From contig NZ_JAOWKZ010000003.1 in assembly GCF_025751495.1 (NCBI RefSeq), positions 124,001 to 188,000 of the forward strand: DNA of 64,000 nucleotides, read 5' to 3'. Source of the DNA: Albidovulum litorale. Lineage in GTDB: Bacteria; Pseudomonadota; Alphaproteobacteria; Rhodobacterales; Rhodobacteraceae. The first letter of the stretch is position 1, and each line of letters starts with the position of its first letter. Positions 10,339 to 21,346 of the stretch are shown here, piece after piece. Under the pieces are notes generated by a model, which was given only the letters and a program-made list of their open reading frames with translations, had not been told where the DNA came from and ran no database searches. The position numbers and the translations under genes are program-made.

Positions 10339-10944
10339 ATGCTGGTTTTCTGGAAACAACGTCTGGTCTATCTCGCCACCCCGAAAACCGGATCGACGGC
10401 GATCGAGGCCGCGCTTGAACCGCTCGCCAGCGTGGTGATCCAGCGGCCGCCGGAACTGAAGCACACTTCGGCTTTCCGATACTGGAAGCATCTCGCCCCC
10501 TATCTCGGCCAGGCGGCGGACGAGGATTTCATGGTTGTCGCCGTGATGCGCGAACCGCTTGACTGGCTCGGCAGCTGGTACCGGTACCGGCAACGGCCGG
10601 GTAATCAAAACAAGGAAAACAGCACCCGGGATGTCAGTTTCGACACGTTCATTGAGGGTTATCTCAGCGACCCGCAGCCCAATTATGCCAATGTCGGCCG
10701 TCAGAGCCGGTTTCTGATTCCAGAACGCGGCCCGGGTGTCGACCGGATCTTTCGCTACGACGATATGCCGGGTTTCGTCAGCTTTCTCGAAGACAGGCTG
10801 GATTGCGAGATATCTCTGCCGCGCCTCAACGTCTCTCCCGAAGGGACGACCGACCTCGCGCCTGACCTCGAACGCCGGCTGCGAGAGGAATGCGCCCGCG
10901 ATTTCGCGCTATACGAGACGTTGAAAACAGAACAAACCGCATGA
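10339..10944 (+). CDS. Small sulfotransferase-family protein
   Basis: A 201-residue protein with a P-loop-like 5'-phosphosulfate-binding motif near the N-terminus (YLATPKTGSTAIE) and the downstream VVAVMREPLDWLGSWYRYR segment, which resembles the 3'-phosphate-binding R..P...W motif of PAPS-dependent sulfotransferases. In relatives this family is sometimes mislabelled gamma-glutamyl kinase; nothing here resembles ProB. The ATG at 10339 has AAGGAG five bases upstream. The substrate is unknown, and a cell-surface sugar is only a guess. It is divergent from recA. Confidence 0.75.
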   Translation: MLVFWKQRLVYLATPKTGSTAIEAALEPLASVVIQRPPELKHTSAFRYWKHLAPYLGQAADEDFMVVAVMREPLDWLGSWYRYRQRPGNQNKENSTRDVSFDTFIEGYLSDPQPNYANVGRQSRFLIPERGPGVDRIFRYDDMPGFVSFLEDRLDCEISLPRLNVSPEGTTDLAPDLERRLREECARDFALYETLKTEQTA

Positions 10945-11016
10945 CCGACAAGGGGGAGCGCGCGACCGCAATCGCCACCTCCCCACCCTTTCATAACGGT
11001 TCGCGACAATTGGACA

Positions 11017-13323
11017 TCAATGAATTTGCCCCTGAACCGTCGCCGTCAACTCACTTAGGGAAAACGGTTTGGGCAGAAAGACTGAATTCGGGATGCGTTC
11101 GCGGGTCTGTGTCAGGCTTTCCTCGGAATAGCCCGAGACGAAGACGACCCGAGTGTTTGGGCGGGCCTTCAGCGCTTCGCGCACCCAAGACGGGCCATCC
11201 ATGCCGGGCATTATGACATCAGTGACGAATACGTCGACAGCCAGCGCTTCGTCTTCCAGGGCTTTCAGAGCATCTTCGGCGCTCTCCGCCTCAATGACCG
11301 TATAGCCCCTCAACCTAAGCGCCCGACTGGCAAAGGCGCGGACCGGGGCTTCGTCCTCCACCAGCAGGATCACACCTTCACCCGATTGCGTAACGCGGCG
11401 CGGCTGCGCGGCTGGAACCACCTTTTCCTCGACCTCGTCAGACGCTTCATGGGCCGGGAAGTAAAGCGAAAACGTCGTGCCCTGCCCCGGCACCGTGTCG
11501 CAAAAGATAAAGCCGCCAGTCTGCTTAATGATTCCATACGCGGTCGAAAGACCGAGCCCTGTGCCCTCACCCTGGCGTTTGGTCGTGTAAAACGGCTCGA
11601 ATATCTTCGGTAGCTGTTCAGGTGCTATGCCGCAGCCCTGATCCGTAACACGAACAATCACATAGTTGCCGGGTTCAACGGTGGCCCGATCGCGGTGAAG
11701 GTCTTCCTTCAGTGTAACGGTTTCGGTTTCTATCTTTATCTCTCCCCCCTGCGGCATCGCATCGCGCGCGTTGACCACAAGGTTCATGATGACCTGTTCC
11801 AGCTGCCGCTTGTCAGCACGGATTGGCGCAAGATCCGAACCATGCATGAGTGTCAGCCGCACTTTCTCCCCGACCAGACGATTGAGAAGATGGGTCAAAT
11901 CCGACAGCGTATCTCGCAGGTCTATTGTGGTCAGCTTCAGCGTCTGCTTGCGGGAAAACGCCAGTAGCTGGCCGACAAGGCTCGCGGCGCGATTGGCGTT
12001 CTGATTGATTTGAACGAGATCAGCATAGTCCGGATCGCTCTTGTCATGTCGCAGCAGGAGCAGGTCACAATGCCCCGAAATCGCGGTTAGAAGGTTATTA
12101 AAGTCATGTGCGACACCTCCCGCCAGCTGCCCGATTGCCTGCATCTTCTGACTTTGGACGAATTGTGCCTCAAGCGTCTTCAACTGGGTCGCGTCCGATA
12201 GGACGGCGACCAAAGCAGGGCTTCCATCTTCCAGAACACGTGTCAGGGTCACCTGCAGGAATGTATCCTGATCCGATCTGCGCACTTTAAGCACCTCGGG
12301 TCGCCTTTCACCTCGGCCAGCCAAAGCGTCAGACAGCCAGTCATCCACCGGTCTTCCCAGCCCTTCCACTATGGTCGCCAGCGGGGTCCCGGGTTCGACT
12401 TCACCAAGCAATGCACGCGCGGCGCGGTTGGTGTCGATAAGCTGTCCATCGTCATCCAGCCGCAACAAAGCGACCGGAAGGGTTTCGAAGGCGGTCGGAT
12501 CTCCCGTCTGAACCGGAAAGCACGCCGCCGGAAGGAAATAGATCTCACGACGCCCACCACTGCCATCAACCGCCGCGACGAGCGCCCTGACCGGCCCATC
12601 TGCACCGACGATTTCATGCTCTTCGCCGGGTCGAACCGGCAAGTCCTTGAATATCGCTTCAAGTGTCTTGACCCGGTCACCGACAAGGCGCTTTAGCGCT
12701 TCGTTCATGAAAAGGATCATTCCTGTCTTGGATGCGGTGAGCATGGGCAGGCTGATCGTGTCGGCGCTGCGCCCGCCCGCACCACGATCCATCATATCCT
12801 CTAGCCGCCAGAGGAATCCGGTTTCCCCGATCCTGTGAACCGCAAGACGGACATGCCCCCTGCGGGTTACGACATCCTCGTGCGCGAAGCCGTTTGCCTC
12901 GGCACATCTCTGCAAACGATGCAGCACCGTCGCGGGGCTGGCGAACAGTTCCGACAGCGCGCGTGTCAGGGTCTGACCGTTCCGCCACCCGAACCTCTCC
13001 AACGCAGCCTGATTCTGGGTTCCGATTTCTCCGACCAGATCCGTGGTAAAACTCGGTGCAGCATCATGGGCAATGAACGCTGCCAGGTGTGACTGCAGGT
13101 CGTCATAGGCCCGCCGTTGCCCTTTCCGGAGCCAGACAATTAGGACCGCCATAACGGCAAAAGTCCCCGATACGCCGCAGACTACCAAAGCGAACATGCC
13201 TTCGGCAAAAGCATACGCGAACCCGGCGAAGAGCAGGGAGGTCAGCACAAGGTACTGGCTGTACACCGAAAATCGCACTGCCGTGCGCGTCATCGGATTC
13301 GGTGTGAGCGCCGGATTCGACAC
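11017..13323 (-). CDS. cckA: Hybrid sensor histidine kinase CckA
   Basis: A 768-residue hybrid kinase. Two membrane helices lie within about residues 20-66, two PAS-like regions follow (about 190-270 and 280-380), then a HisKA domain with the phosphorylated His near 406 (GGVAHDFNNLLTAISGH), an ATPase domain with the GTGLGLSTAYGI G-box, and a C-terminal receiver whose Asp lies in VTDVIMPGMDG. This matches CckA, which with ChpT feeds phosphate to CtrA and, in Rhodobacteraceae, affects motility and gene transfer agent release. The GTG at 13323 is chosen because a GGAGG box lies seven bases upstream; a TTG three bases earlier is possible. No chpT or ctrA lies nearby, which is usual. Confidence 0.92.
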   Translation of the reverse strand: MSNPALTPNPMTRTAVRFSVYSQYLVLTSLLFAGFAYAFAEGMFALVVCGVSGTFAVMAVLIVWLRKGQRRAYDDLQSHLAAFIAHDAAPSFTTDLVGEIGTQNQAALERFGWRNGQTLTRALSELFASPATVLHRLQRCAEANGFAHEDVVTRRGHVRLAVHRIGETGFLWRLEDMMDRGAGGRSADTISLPMLTASKTGMILFMNEALKRLVGDRVKTLEAIFKDLPVRPGEEHEIVGADGPVRALVAAVDGSGGRREIYFLPAACFPVQTGDPTAFETLPVALLRLDDDGQLIDTNRAARALLGEVEPGTPLATIVEGLGRPVDDWLSDALAGRGERRPEVLKVRRSDQDTFLQVTLTRVLEDGSPALVAVLSDATQLKTLEAQFVQSQKMQAIGQLAGGVAHDFNNLLTAISGHCDLLLLRHDKSDPDYADLVQINQNANRAASLVGQLLAFSRKQTLKLTTIDLRDTLSDLTHLLNRLVGEKVRLTLMHGSDLAPIRADKRQLEQVIMNLVVNARDAMPQGGEIKIETETVTLKEDLHRDRATVEPGNYVIVRVTDQGCGIAPEQLPKIFEPFYTTKRQGEGTGLGLSTAYGIIKQTGGFIFCDTVPGQGTTFSLYFPAHEASDEVEEKVVPAAQPRRVTQSGEGVILLVEDEAPVRAFASRALRLRGYTVIEAESAEDALKALEDEALAVDVFVTDVIMPGMDGPSWVREALKARPNTRVVFVSGYSEESLTQTRERIPNSVFLPKPFSLSELTATVQGQIH

Positions 13324-13428
13324 CAACCTGCCTCCATTCAGATTCTGGTGTTCCGCATTCCGACCGGAAATGCTTAATCGCTGATTAACTCAGGTCAAAA
13401 CACTACTTTAAATTGTGTAAACTTATGA

Positions 13429-14613
13429 TCACTCTCGCGTCAATAGCGCGCTGTAGAAGCCGTCGCCGCCATCGATCGGTGTAAACATCCGCTCGGCGCA
13501 ACAATGCCAACCGGGGTTGCGCGCGATGAACGCGTCGATCTGCTCCCGGTTCTCCGCGTCCAGAAGCGAACAGGTCATATACGCGATCGCACCGCTTGGT
13601 GCGACAATATCCACGGCCCCATCAAGAATCTCAGCCTGAACCTTCACCAAGTCCGAAAGCCTGTCTGGCGTGAGCGTCCATTTGGCGTCAGGCGCCCTAC
13701 GCCATGTGCCACTGCCGGAACAGGGCACATCCAGCAAGACAAGGTCAAAACGCTGGCCTATCAGTGCCTTTCCATTCCGGATCGAGACCGCAACCCCGGC
13801 GCGGCGTGCGCGCTCGGGCAGATCGCGCATTCGTTGCGGGGCGACATCATGGGCGGTGTAGTCAGCATCGCAAAGGGCCGCCATTGCCAGGGTCTTGCCG
13901 CCGCCCCCAGCGCAGAAATCGAGCACCTTCATGCCGCGACGGAGCGGCAGCGCCGCGACGGCGGCTTGAGGACTTGCGTCCTGAAGCTCGACCAAACCAC
14001 TGAGATACGCCGCCGAGTTACGGATCCGCCGCGCGCCCCCAATGACTTCGATGGCAGTTTGCGTCAGCGGATGCGGCTGCGCCTCGACGCCGTCGTCAGC
14101 CAGAGCCTCAATAGCAGCAGGAACATCCGCGCGCGCGGAATTGACCCGCAGAAATACAGGTGCGCGCTCACGAAAGGCCTGCAAGACGTGTGTAAAATTT
14201 TCGCCCAACGCGTCCTTCAGAGGCACCATAAGCCAATCTGGACAATCCAATGCAACCGCCTCGGGCAGCGCGCCGGCCTCCGGCGCAACAGAAAGGGCAT
14301 TACGCTCGGTCTGAGACAACGGCAGCGGCGCGTACGCTTCCCCGGTGAAGAACTCGTCCGGCTCCTGCCCGGCAGCGCGAAGCGAACCGAGGATCAGCGC
14401 CCGCCCGCTCGGCGTATGGGCACCGGCCATCGCTGTAAACGACCGCAGACAACGTAGCGCGTCATAGACATGATCTCGGATCGCTGCCCGATCACCTGAC
14501 CCGGCAAATCGGCTGGCCCGCGCCCATGACGTCAAGGCCTGTTCGGCCGCAGCCCCGGAAAGCACCCGGTCCAGAATGTCGATCGCCGCGCCGAGCCGTG
14601 CCGCCGGGGTCAT
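13429..14613 (-). CDS. RsmB/NOP family rRNA cytosine-C5 methyltransferase
   Basis: A 394-residue S-adenosylmethionine-dependent enzyme that methylates a cytosine in rRNA, by family precedent C967 of 16S rRNA. The N-terminal third is an NusB-like helical domain. The catalytic domain has the SAM motif DFCAGGGGKTLAMAAL, motif IV with a cysteine in DVPCSGSGTWRR, and the catalytic motif VI cysteine in YMTCSLLDAEN. It lies between guaB and cckA on the same strand, 58 bases from guaB. The exact target base is inferred, so I leave the symbol empty. Confidence 0.9.
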   Translation of the reverse strand: MTPAARLGAAIDILDRVLSGAAAEQALTSWARASRFAGSGDRAAIRDHVYDALRCLRSFTAMAGAHTPSGRALILGSLRAAGQEPDEFFTGEAYAPLPLSQTERNALSVAPEAGALPEAVALDCPDWLMVPLKDALGENFTHVLQAFRERAPVFLRVNSARADVPAAIEALADDGVEAQPHPLTQTAIEVIGGARRIRNSAAYLSGLVELQDASPQAAVAALPLRRGMKVLDFCAGGGGKTLAMAALCDADYTAHDVAPQRMRDLPERARRAGVAVSIRNGKALIGQRFDLVLLDVPCSGSGTWRRAPDAKWTLTPDRLSDLVKVQAEILDGAVDIVAPSGAIAYMTCSLLDAENREQIDAFIARNPGWHCCAERMFTPIDGGDGFYSALLTRE

Positions 14614-14671
14614 GATCCCGCCTTCCGATCCGCTTGAGGATCGCCCCGCAAGACAAGGCGATCACATGGTT

Positions 14672-16237
<1,566 letters not shown>

Positions 16238-16265
16238 TCAATCCGGAGAAATGAGGGAGGAAACG

Positions 16266-16964
16266 ATGCGGGTGGCCATTGTCGAGAATATTGACGGTAC
16301 GTCCCTGGGATCGGTCGGTCAGGCGCTGAACGAAGCTGAGGCTGAATGCACACTGTTCAGGCCCCGGCATGACGGTCGGCTTCCTGCCGGTCCGGACGCC
16401 TTCGACGCGCTTGTAGTCCTTGGCGGCGAGCAATCAGCCGTCGACGATGCTGACCATCGCTACCTTGAACCGCTGTCCCGGCTGATGCGCAGCTACGGCG
16501 AGTCCGATCGCGCCGTTCTCGGCATCTGCCTTGGCGCACAACTTCTGGCGCGGGGATATGGCGGGACAAATCTGATCGGGGCAGCGCCCGAATTTGGCTG
16601 GCTTAACGTGCAGACGACCGTTGCTGGACTAAGCGACCCTGTCCTTTCCTCCGCCGGTGCGGCGTTTCCGATATTCCAGTGGCACCGCGATACGTTCACT
16701 TTGCCTCAGGGTGCAGTGCACCTCGCCGAAAACAGGGGCGCCACTCATCAAGCATTCCGCCTCGGTCGAGCTGTCTACGGCACGCAATTCCACTTTGAGG
16801 CCAATCGCACCGTCGTTGCGGACTGGACCCGCGACTTCCCGGAGGCTGCCGAGGTGATGTGGCCCGGCTGGAGCGCCGATCACGCGGCTGAGGAAGCCAT
16901 TCACGGCGCCAAGGCCGATGCCGCGGGTCTCGCGCTTGCCCGCGCCTGGGTCAGCCTTATCTAG
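16266..16964 (+). CDS. Type 1 glutamine amidotransferase (GMP synthase-like domain)
   Basis: A 232-residue stand-alone class I glutaminase. The nucleophile Cys lies in VLGICLGAQLLARG near residue 82 and the catalytic His in YGTQFHFEANR near 180; the gamma-glutamyl-binding glycines are in LVVLGGEQSAVDD. Such proteins resemble the glutaminase half of GMP synthase, but free-standing members also hydrolyse gamma-glutamyl amines such as gamma-glutamylputrescine. The ATG at 16266 has a GGAGG box close upstream, and an alternative ATG lies at 16251. Its stop overlaps the stop of the TehA-like gene by four bases, tail to tail. The substrate is unproven. Confidence 0.82.
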   Translation: MRVAIVENIDGTSLGSVGQALNEAEAECTLFRPRHDGRLPAGPDAFDALVVLGGEQSAVDDADHRYLEPLSRLMRSYGESDRAVLGICLGAQLLARGYGGTNLIGAAPEFGWLNVQTTVAGLSDPVLSSAGAAFPIFQWHRDTFTLPQGAVHLAENRGATHQAFRLGRAVYGTQFHFEANRTVVADWTRDFPEAAEVMWPGWSADHAAEEAIHGAKADAAGLALARAWVSLI

Positions 16965-17926
16965 GCAGTCGCCGCGTTGGTCTTTACGGCAAGTTGTCCG
17001 CCCGCCCAAAGACGAATAATCCAGAAAGCGATAGGCGGGACGATGAAGGTGGCAAGCGCTAACGCCGCTATTCCGGGCCAGTGCCAAATGCCGCCCAAAG
17101 TCAGCCACAAAGATGCGGTCGCGGCAGCGGGGAAGGTGAAAGCCCCCCAAAGCGCGGAAAACCCACCCGCCGTCAGCCAGAGTACACGCACGAGAAGCCA
17201 GACGAGGATCACTGCCGACAGCGCTGCAAAACAAGTCGCTACCGCTTCAAGTCCGAGCGCCGCAGCCACCAACCCCAGAAGTGCCGCCGGAGAGAGATGG
17301 ATCGCTTGAATCGGACGCAAGGGGGGTGGCACCGTTTCGCGCAGCACCTGCTCAAGCCCCACGGCCCAGATCCAGACCGCGATCAGTGTCGTTACACCGA
17401 ATACAGCAAGCGCCCCGAACGGCGAACCAAGCTGGGTCAGGGCAAGCGCCCCGATGATAAAGCCGACGAAATTCAGATGCCATACCGGCGTAACGCGCCT
17501 CTGCTCTGCGGGTCCGGTTGCGAAAACAAAAATCAGAACCAAGACCAATACGCCATGAGCGGCGAACCCTGCCATTGCGATCACATAAGCGACGGACGCT
17601 GCATAGGGCGCCAAGGCAAGTGCCAGCAAATAGAGGCAGAGAACCATCGTTCCAACCCCGGCACGCCCCGGCACGATGCGCAATTCCTCAATCAACACGC
17701 CCGGCCGGCGCGCAAGTTTCGAAAGATAGGCGACAAGTGCGAAGAGGAACAGCAATGACGCCGCGCCGAGGATCACCTCACCGATGCCCTCAGGCCCCGA
17801 GACAGCATCAGCGGCCCGCCGCCATGCCAGACCAAGTCCGAACAACCCCATGATCGACGGAAAAACAGCCGGAGGCGTGCGCCGCCACAATCCGGGCTTC
17901 GTCGCTGGAGGAGGTTTGAACGCCAT
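16961..17926 (-). CDS. TehA/SLAC1-family membrane channel
   Basis: A 321-residue inner-membrane protein with about ten hydrophobic helices, fitting the TehA/SLAC1 fold (voltage-independent anion channel or C4-dicarboxylate transporter). The conserved N-terminal motif TPPAVFPSIMGLFGLGLAWR and the central PVWHLNFVGFIIG segment support the family. E. coli TehA confers tellurite resistance when over-produced, but most bacterial members have no proven substrate. No TehB methyltransferase is adjacent. Confidence 0.85.
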   Translation of the reverse strand: MAFKPPPATKPGLWRRTPPAVFPSIMGLFGLGLAWRRAADAVSGPEGIGEVILGAASLLFLFALVAYLSKLARRPGVLIEELRIVPGRAGVGTMVLCLYLLALALAPYAASVAYVIAMAGFAAHGVLVLVLIFVFATGPAEQRRVTPVWHLNFVGFIIGALALTQLGSPFGALAVFGVTTLIAVWIWAVGLEQVLRETVPPPLRPIQAIHLSPAALLGLVAAALGLEAVATCFAALSAVILVWLLVRVLWLTAGGFSALWGAFTFPAAATASLWLTLGGIWHWPGIAALALATFIVPPIAFWIIRLWAGGQLAVKTNAATA

Positions 17927-18135
17927 CTCTTGGGTGCTCCGATGTTATTCACCACCGGAGGATGGCGAAGCGACGCCCGGGATGCGAGGCTTTGCGGGTT
18001 CGACACGGAAAGTTTCCTGCGCGATGCGGCTTTTCGGTCGCGCACGAACGGACACAGATCGCCCGGCCTTCCCTCTGCGGCAAATCGCGCGCAGTGTTGC
18101 GGAGAAAGGTCAAGCATCTTCGCGGAGGGAGCCTG

Positions 18136-19110
18136 ATGGGTGGACACGGATATGAAAGCGGCCGGCTCAATCTGCCTTTCGTCGGAATATCGACCTTCGG
18201 CAAGCGCCCCTACACAGAGGACTGGAGCAGGATCGAGGCCGATGTCGCGATCCTTGGCGCGCCGTTCGACTTTGGTACGCAGTTCCGCCCCGGCGCGCGC
18301 TTCGGCCCGCGCTCCGTGCGCGAGGCCTCTACCCTCTTTTCCTTCGGCCATGCCGGGGCCTATGATCATGAGGACGACGCCACATATCTCGGATCTGATG
18401 TTCGGATCGTCGATATTGGCGACGCCGACATCGTGCATACCGATACCGAAAAGAGCCATGCCAATATCGAGGCAGGCGTGCGCGCGATCCTGAAAGCCGG
18501 CGCCCTGCCCGTGGTGATCGGCGGCGACCATTCGGTCAATATCCCGTGTATCCGCGCCTTTGACGATCAGGGGCCGATCCATATCCTGCAGATCGACGCC
18601 CATCTCGATTTCGTCGACGAACGCCATGGGGTGCGCCACGGCCACGGCAACCCGATGCGCCGCGCCGCCGAGATGGTCTATGTCACCGGCCTGACGCAAC
18701 TCGGTATCCGCAATGTGTCATCGACCGCGAAGGAAGGTTATGAAGCGGCCCGTAATATGGGTGCGGATATCCTGTCGGTGCGTCAGATCCGCAAACTTGG
18801 GACCGAAGCGGTTCTGGCGCGCATCCCGAAGGGCGCGCGCCTTTACGTTACCATTGACATCGACGGCTTCTGCCCCTCCATTGCACCGGGTACCGGAACC
18901 CCCAGCCATGGAGGCTTCCTTTATTACGAGGTTCTGGAGCTTTTGCAGGGCGCTGCGCGGGCGCACGACATAGTCGGCATTGATCTGGTGGAAGTTGCGC
19001 CGGATTATGATCCGACCGGCTCCACCGCCATCCTGGCGGCGCAGGTGCTGTTGAATTTCCTCGGCTTCATCTTCCATGAACGCGGCAAATCCGCCGGTGC
19101 ATCTGCATGA
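18136..19110 (+). CDS. Agmatinase / guanidino-acid ureohydrolase
   Basis: A 324-residue arginase-family enzyme that hydrolyses a guanidino compound to urea and an amine. The binuclear manganese site is complete: His in VIGGDHSVN, Asp-X-His-X-Asp in QIDAHLDF, and Asp-X-Asp in VTIDIDGFCPS. The closest match by eye is SpeB-like agmatinase, but guanidinobutyrase and proclavaminate amidinohydrolase-like members look the same at this level. The ATG at 18136 follows a GGAGG-type box. Its last four bases overlap the start of the EamA transporter gene, suggesting that the transporter handles the substrate or product. Confidence 0.9.
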   Translation: MGGHGYESGRLNLPFVGISTFGKRPYTEDWSRIEADVAILGAPFDFGTQFRPGARFGPRSVREASTLFSFGHAGAYDHEDDATYLGSDVRIVDIGDADIVHTDTEKSHANIEAGVRAILKAGALPVVIGGDHSVNIPCIRAFDDQGPIHILQIDAHLDFVDERHGVRHGHGNPMRRAAEMVYVTGLTQLGIRNVSSTAKEGYEAARNMGADILSVRQIRKLGTEAVLARIPKGARLYVTIDIDGFCPSIAPGTGTPSHGGFLYYEVLELLQGAARAHDIVGIDLVEVAPDYDPTGSTAILAAQVLLNFLGFIFHERGKSAGASA

Positions 19111-20012
19111 CCCAATTCATTGCGCCTGTGGCCGGGGTTCACCGTCCGGTGGCCGCAGCCTTCTGGATGATCGGCTCGATCCTCGGCTTTTCCGCTCTCG
19201 CGATATCGGGACGCGAGATCGGCGCGGCGCTCGATACGTTCGAAATGATGCTTTACCGATCGCTCATCGGGGTCATCGTCGTGGTGGCCTTTGCGAGAAC
19301 GACCGGCCGCCTGAACGAGATCGAGCTCCGCCATCTTGGTCATCACGCCTTGCGCAACATCATCCATTTCGCCGGACAGAACCTCTGGCTCTATGCGCTT
19401 GCCCTCATTCCGTTGGCGCAACTCTTTGCGGTGGAGTTCTCGAGCCCGCTGATCGTCGCTCTGACGGCACCGTTCTTTCTGTCCGAACGGCTGACGCGAA
19501 CCAAACTGATGGCGGTGCTCATCGGGTTTTGTGGCATCCTGATCGTTGCACGACCGTTTGGAACTGGCGGCCTATCCGTCGGTCTTGTCACAGCCCTGCT
19601 CTGCGCCGTGGCATTTGCGGGCACGGCCATAGCAACAAAGCGCCTGACCCGTCGCGCATCAATCATCGGAATCCTCTTCTGGCTGGCGGCCATGCAATCA
19701 ATCTTCAGTCTGATCTGCGCCGGTTATGACGGGAGCATCACCTGGCCGGACGCCGAAACGATTCCCTGGGTCATCGTGATGGGTCTGGCCGGGCTCGGCG
19801 CACATTTCAGTCTGACCAAGGCCCTCACGCTCGCACCCGCCTCGGTCGTGACGCCCGTCGACTTCCTGCGCCTGCCCGTCATCGCGCTGATTGGTATGGC
19901 CTTTTACGCCGAGCCGCTCGACCTATTGGTGATTTTTGGCGGAACGATCATCTTTTTCGCGAATCTGCTCAACATCCGCGCCGAAGCAAAGTATCGTTAC
20001 GTCACGACCTGA
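19107..20012 (+). CDS. DMT-superfamily (EamA) transporter
   Basis: A 301-residue inner-membrane protein with about ten transmembrane helices in two EamA repeats, typical of drug/metabolite transporters that export small metabolites. Translation is coupled to the ureohydrolase gene by an ATGA overlap. Transport of a polyamine, guanidino compound or amino acid is a context-based inference only. About 110 bases separate its stop from fadL, so the two are probably independent units. Confidence 0.88.
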   Translation: MTQFIAPVAGVHRPVAAAFWMIGSILGFSALAISGREIGAALDTFEMMLYRSLIGVIVVVAFARTTGRLNEIELRHLGHHALRNIIHFAGQNLWLYALALIPLAQLFAVEFSSPLIVALTAPFFLSERLTRTKLMAVLIGFCGILIVARPFGTGGLSVGLVTALLCAVAFAGTAIATKRLTRRASIIGILFWLAAMQSIFSLICAGYDGSITWPDAETIPWVIVMGLAGLGAHFSLTKALTLAPASVVTPVDFLRLPVIALIGMAFYAEPLDLLVIFGGTIIFFANLLNIRAEAKYRYVTT

Positions 20013-20124
20013 TCTTCATAGATAAGTACGCTGCGTCACAAATTGACGTGCGCTTAATGCCCCGCATAGGGTCGGTGCAAAAAACAACACAAGCAACCAC
20101 GATCTTGTTAGGGATGAGGAAAGA

Positions 20125-21207
20125 ATGAACAGAACTCTGGCCGTGACGAGCGGTCTCTTACTAAGCGCGTCAACAGCCTTGGCTGGAGGCCTCGAGCGGT
20201 CGGCCCAATCCGTGGCGATCCTGTTTGAGCCGGGTAACTATGCCGAGTTTACGCTCGGTGCGTTTAACCCCGTTGTAACCGGCGTCGGCAATGGTCCTTT
20301 CGCAGGGCTTGTGAGCGGTGATATGGCGGGAAGTTATGTCACCTATTCGCTCGGTTACAAGCAGGCCCTGAACGACAAGGTTGACCTCGCGATTATCGTA
20401 GACCAGCCGATTGGGGCGAGTGTCAGCTATCCGGCGGGCAACGCACCCTACCCGTTTGCAGGCTCGTCAGCAGACGTCGAGTCGCTCGCCGTCACCGGAC
20501 TGCTGCGCTACAAGCTGCCATCGAATTTTTCCGTCATTGGCGGCGTTCGCGTGCAGGCATCCAAGGGCCAGGTTCATCTCGAAACTCCCGTCCTCACCAA
20601 CTACGATCTATCCGCAGATCGCGACACGGCACTCGGTTATGTGATGGGCGTTGCTTGGGAAAAGCCCGAGATCGCAGCCCGGGTGGCCCTGACCTACAAC
20701 TCGAAGATCGATCAGAGCTACGACACGGTTGAAACCGGTCTTGCGTTGATCCCGCTGAACGGCACGCTCGACGTTCAGATCCCGCAATCGGTCAACCTTG
20801 AGTTTCAGACCGGCATCGCGGCCGATACGCTTCTCTTCGGGTCGATCCGCTGGGTCGACTGGACGGTCTTCGACATTACGCCACAGTTCCTTGGCTCACC
20901 GATCGTGTCTTATTCGAACGACATCGTGACCTACAATCTCGGCGTCGGCCGCAAGTTCAACGAGCAGTGGTCTGGCGCGGTTCTCGTCGGTTACGAAAAG
21001 AACCTCGGCGATCCGGTCGGCAACCTTGGCGCGACCGACGGCTATACGAGCTTTGGGCTTGCTGCGACCTACAAGGTGGACAACATGAAGATCACCGGCG
21101 GTGTCCGCTATGTTGCCATCGGCGACGCGACGACAACTTCCGTCGGCTCCAGCTTCAACGACAACTCCGGTATCGGTGCCGGTATCCGCGTCGGCTACAG
21201 CTTCTGA
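20125..21207 (+). CDS. FadL/TodX-family outer-membrane porin
   Basis: A 360-residue outer-membrane protein with a signal peptide (MNRTLAVTSGLLLSASTALA, predicted cleavage near residue 20) and a C-terminal aromatic residue (GYSF) typical of beta-barrels. The barrel-like repeats and the N-terminal GLERSAQSVAILFEPGNYAEF hatch segment (here broken by family comparison) place it in the OmpP1/FadL family, which admits long-chain fatty acids or other hydrophobic compounds. It is somewhat shorter than E. coli FadL. A TTGACG element about 80 bases upstream may be its -35 box. A terminator follows 23 bases after the stop. Confidence 0.88.
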   Translation: MNRTLAVTSGLLLSASTALAGGLERSAQSVAILFEPGNYAEFTLGAFNPVVTGVGNGPFAGLVSGDMAGSYVTYSLGYKQALNDKVDLAIIVDQPIGASVSYPAGNAPYPFAGSSADVESLAVTGLLRYKLPSNFSVIGGVRVQASKGQVHLETPVLTNYDLSADRDTALGYVMGVAWEKPEIAARVALTYNSKIDQSYDTVETGLALIPLNGTLDVQIPQSVNLEFQTGIAADTLLFGSIRWVDWTVFDITPQFLGSPIVSYSNDIVTYNLGVGRKFNEQWSGAVLVGYEKNLGDPVGNLGATDGYTSFGLAATYKVDNMKITGGVRYVAIGDATTTSVGSSFNDNSGIGAGIRVGYSF

Positions 21208-21230
21208 ACAGCCGCAAAGATTCAGGTTGC

Positions 21231-21262
21231 AAGGCCCCGCTTCTGGCGGGGCCTTTGCGTTT
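21231..21262 (+). terminator. Terminator after the FadL-family gene
   Basis: A perfect 10-bp stem (21231-21240 with 21246-21255) with a five-base loop is followed by TGCGTTT. Confidence 0.8.
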
Positions 21263-21346
21263 CCTGTGCAGCCCCGCGAAAAATTGCGTGATCTTCTTTG
21301 CTGATCCGGTTAGGCAAACGCCGGAACGGCAATCGGGATTTCGGTG

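Noticed and set aside
21263-21346. A SAM-II-type riboswitch before the P-loop/metA operon
   Set aside because: The leader is short and I could not find the conserved SAM-II or SAM/SAH core in it.
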